Positions 32,929-35,282 of a stretch of 35,282 nt of DNA are shown here, in pieces. This DNA is from Enterococcus columbae (GTDB lineage: Bacteria; Bacillota; Bacilli; Lactobacillales; Enterococcaceae), in assembly GCA_020742395.1 (NCBI GenBank), contig DYWZ01000046.1, positions 1-35,282 of the forward strand, written 5' to 3'. The first letter of the stretch is position 1. Each line of letters starts with the position of its first letter. The notes beneath the pieces were generated by a model. The model ran no database searches, was not told where the DNA came from, and saw nothing but the letters and a program-made list of their open reading frames with translations. The position numbers and the translations under genes are program-made.

Positions 32929-34089
32929 ATGACAGAATCATTAAAAGAAATTTTTGAACAACAATTTGATGCAACATCTACAGGTAGTTACTTTGCACCA
33001 GGTAGAATCAATCTAATTGGAGAACATACAGATTATAATGGCGGACACGTATTTCCCGCTTCAATCACATTAGGTACATATGGTGAAGCAAGAAAACGTA
33101 CAGATAAAACAGTTCGCCTATATTCAGCTAATTTCCCAGACAAAGGTGTAATTAGTTTTGATGTGGATCAATTGGTTTACGATAAAGCTGATGATTGGGC
33201 AAACTATCCAAAAGGGGTTATCAAATTTATTAAAGAAGCTGGTTGTACAGTAGATACTGGATTTGAAATTGCTTTTTATGGCAATATTCCAAATGGTGCA
33301 GGTCTTTCATCTTCAGCATCTATTGAATTATTAACTGGTGTAATTGTTCGTGATTTATTTAATTTAGATTTAAGTATGCTAGATTTAGTAAAAATTGGTA
33401 AAAAAGTCGAAAATGAATTTATTGGGGTAAATTCAGGAATTATGGACCAATTCGCTATTGGTATGGGTAAAAAAGACCATGCGTTATTGCTAGATACGAA
33501 CACTTTAGAATATGAAGTGATTCCAGCTGCATTTGGTGAATATGTGGTTGCTATTATGAATACGAATAAACGTCGTGAATTAGCTGACTCTAAATATAAT
33601 GAACGTCGCGCTGAGTGTGAAGAGGCTTTACGTCGTTTACAAACTAAATTAGCGATTCAATCATTAGGTGACTTAGATGAAGCTACTTTTGAAGCCAATA
33701 AAGCGTTAATTGGTGATGAAACCTTAATTAAACGTGCAAAACATGCGGTTACTGAAAATCAACGCACTTTAAAAGCGAAAAAAGCTTTACAATCTGGCGA
33801 TTTAACCGAATTTGGGTTATTATTAAATGGTTCCCATACTTCATTACAATATGATTATGAAGTAACTGGTATTGAATTAGACACATTAGTTGAAGCTGCT
33901 CAAGCACATCCAAGTGTGTTAGGTGCACGTATGACGGGTGCAGGCTTTGGTGGTTGTGCGATTGCTTTAGTGAAAGCTAGTGACTTTGAAGATTTTAAAG
34001 ATAAAGTAAAAGCTGTCTATCTTGAAAAAATTGGCTATGCTACAGATATTTATCAAGCTAGCATAGACGATGGTGCACGTAAATTATAA
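32929..34089 (+). CDS. galK: galactokinase
   Basis: The 386-residue GHMP kinase phosphorylates galactose to galactose-1-phosphate, the first Leloir step. Motifs are [17 protein letters not shown] (about 23-39), the ATP loop [18 protein letters not shown] (about 121-138) and [14 protein letters not shown] (about 336-349). Length and motif order are normal. It begins at ATG 32929 after GAGGAAAT and is followed 19 bases later by galE. The promoter with the inverted repeat just upstream suggests regulation by galactose through a LacI/GalR-type repressor. Confidence 0.97.
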   Translation: MTESLKEIFEQQFDATSTGSYFAPGRINLIGEHTDYNGGHVFPASITLGTYGEARKRTDKTVRLYSANFPDKGVISFDVDQLVYDKADDWANYPKGVIKFIKEAGCTVDTGFEIAFYGNIPNGAGLSSSASIELLTGVIVRDLFNLDLSMLDLVKIGKKVENEFIGVNSGIMDQFAIGMGKKDHALLLDTNTLEYEVIPAAFGEYVVAIMNTNKRRELADSKYNERRAECEEALRRLQTKLAIQSLGDLDEATFEANKALIGDETLIKRAKHAVTENQRTLKAKKALQSGDLTEFGLLLNGSHTSLQYDYEVTGIELDTLVEAAQAHPSVLGARMTGAGFGGCAIALVKASDFEDFKDKVKAVYLEKIGYATDIYQASIDDGARKL

Positions 34090-34108
34090 GAATGAAAAGG
34101 TGAATAAA

Positions 34109-35098
34109 ATGTCAGTATTAGTACTTGGAGGAGCTGGTTATATCGGCTCACACGCAGTAGATCAATTAATTAATCAAGGATATGAAGTTGTTGTTGTTGA
34201 TAATCTGTTAACAGGTCATCGACAAGCCGTTCATCCTAAAGCTACTTTTTATGAAGGCGATGTTCGTGATGGGGCATTTTTGCGTTCGGTCTTTGAAAAA
34301 GAAACCATTGAAGCGGTCGTTCATTTTGCTGCTAGCTCCTTAGTAGGTGAATCGGTAGAAAATCCATTAAAATATTTCAATAATAATGTATATGGAATGC
34401 AGGTGTTATTAGAAACCATGCATGCATTTGGGGTAAATAAAATTGTCTTTTCTTCAACAGCGGCTACTTATGGTGAGCCAAAACAAAGTCCGATTACCGA
34501 AGACACCCCAACGAATCCTAAAAATCCATATGGCGAAAGTAAGCTAATGATGGAAAAAATGATGAAATGGTGTGATCAGGCATATGGCATGAAATATGTC
34601 GCTTTACGTTATTTCAATGTTGCCGGTGCTAAGGCTGATGCAAGTATTGGTGAAGATCATACGCCAGAAACACATCTTGTACCAATTATTTTACAAGTTG
34701 CTTTAGGTCAACGTGAGGAATTGAAAATCTTTGGCGATGATTATCCTACAGCAGATGGTACTTGTATTCGTGATTACGTGCATGTCGAAGATTTGATTGC
34801 TGCGCATATTTTAGCGTTGGAATATCTTAAGGCTGGTAATGAAAGCAACTTCTTTAATTTAGGAAGTAACAATGGCTATTCGGTAAAAGAGATGTTAGCG
34901 GCAGCTAGAGAAGTTACCGGAAAAGAAATTCCAGCTGTCATTGCACCAAGAAGAGCAGGGGATCCTAGCACTTTGGTAGCCTCTAGTGAAAAAGCCAAAA
35001 GCATATTAGGTTGGCAACCAAAATATAATGATGTGAAAAAAATTATTGAAACTGCTTGGAATTGGCATGTAAGTCATCCAAATGGTTATGAAAATTAG
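34109..35098 (+). CDS. galE: UDP-glucose 4-epimerase
   Basis: The 329-residue short-chain dehydrogenase-type enzyme interconverts UDP-galactose and UDP-glucose with bound NAD. The Rossmann motif GGAGYIGSH is at about 7-15, the catalytic YxxxK is in [13 protein letters not shown], and substrate-binding segments include LRYFNVAGA and [14 protein letters not shown]. An in-frame GTG at 34070 lies inside galK; AAAAGGTGA (34095-34103) before ATG 34109 fixes the start. It is the second gene of the galactose operon. Confidence 0.96.
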   Translation: MSVLVLGGAGYIGSHAVDQLINQGYEVVVVDNLLTGHRQAVHPKATFYEGDVRDGAFLRSVFEKETIEAVVHFAASSLVGESVENPLKYFNNNVYGMQVLLETMHAFGVNKIVFSSTAATYGEPKQSPITEDTPTNPKNPYGESKLMMEKMMKWCDQAYGMKYVALRYFNVAGAKADASIGEDHTPETHLVPIILQVALGQREELKIFGDDYPTADGTCIRDYVHVEDLIAAHILALEYLKAGNESNFFNLGSNNGYSVKEMLAAAREVTGKEIPAVIAPRRAGDPSTLVASSEKAKSILGWQPKYNDVKKIIETAWNWHVSHPNGYEN

Positions 35099-35109
35099 AA
35101 GGTGGAAAA

Positions 35110-35282
35110 ATGAGTATTAGTCAAGTCGTTACAGATTTTACAACCTTAGCGATTCAAGCTGGAGGTTGGATGGAAATGGATCGGTTATATGTTCAAAACC
35201 GCTTGTTGCATTTAATTGGTGAAGATTCATTGGAAGAAACAACTATTCGTCCAGTGACTGAAGATTCTTTGAGTCTACTTGA
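35110..35282 (+). CDS. galT: galactose-1-phosphate uridylyltransferase (5' part, cut by window edge)
   Basis: An open frame of 57 codons starts at ATG 35110 after GAAGGTGG and runs off the window. The N-terminus MSISQVVTDFTTLAIQAGGW then MDRLYVQNRLLHLIGE matches the class II GalT of Lactobacillales. The enzyme exchanges UMP between UDP-glucose and galactose-1-phosphate. The position after galK-galE supports the call; the catalytic part is not visible. Confidence 0.9.
   Translation, partial: MSISQVVTDFTTLAIQAGGWMEMDRLYVQNRLLHLIGEDSLEETTIRPVTEDSLSLL

Overview
The window is AT-rich chromosomal DNA from a low-GC Gram-positive bacterium of the order Lactobacillales, most likely Enterococcaceae (Enterococcus or a close relative such as Vagococcus, Tetragenococcus or Melissococcus; the genus is not resolved). 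The evidence is gene content and order: fur-xerD-scpA-scpB-rluB, fer/ypbB-recQ, the EF1546-type LysM protein followed by cmk-rpsA-der-hup, ypiA-ypiB-cca, rpmG-5-FCL-rhomboid-yqgQ-glcK, and galK-galE-galT. Strong Shine-Dalgarno sites and frequent TTG/GTG starts fit this group.

Layout. (a) 1-217 is the right end of an ISL3-like insertion sequence: the last 43 codons of the transposase and a terminal repeat. (b) 359-3470 holds a MapZ-like division-site protein with an N-terminal zinc ribbon, then the branched-chain amino acid exporter pair azlC-azlD behind a hairpin that buries the azlC ribosome binding site. (c) 3485-7987 holds cvfB, fur, xerD, scpA, scpB and rluB (RNA binding, iron control, chromosome segregation, rRNA modification). 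(d) 8067-9097 is a promoter, FMN riboswitch, terminator and ribU riboflavin transporter unit. (e) 9145-11853 has ferredoxin head-to-head with ypbB-recQ. (f) 11932-16735 holds a LysM surface protein, cmk, rpsA, der and hup. (g) 16932-23474 is a self-contained isoleucine/valine unit: a consensus promoter, a 15-codon leader peptide with a Leu-Leu-Leu-Ile-Val-Ile-Ile-Thr run, an attenuator hairpin and ilvD-ilvB-ilvN-ilvC-ilvA. (h) 23546-29330 holds a TPR protein (YpiA-like), YpiB, a convergent YitT-family membrane protein, the CCA-adding enzyme, a conserved protein I do not recognise and a secreted nuclease. (i) 29458-32767 holds rpmG, 5-formyl-THF cyclo-ligase, a rhomboid protease, yqgQ, glucokinase, an inactive-looking rhodanese and a convergent 55-residue DUF3042 protein. 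(j) 32865 to the end is the Leloir galactose operon with a strong promoter wrapped in a perfect inverted repeat; galT runs off the window.

The gene set is mostly housekeeping. The most notable points are the ilv operon with leader-peptide attenuation sitting between otherwise conserved core genes, the XerD homologue that has lost one catalytic histidine while encoded beside scpAB, the ribosome-site-masking hairpin before azlC, the interlocked fer/ypbB start region and the candidate gal operator. I see no CRISPR array, rRNA, tRNA, prophage or toxin-antitoxin system, and nothing I would call a wholly new system.
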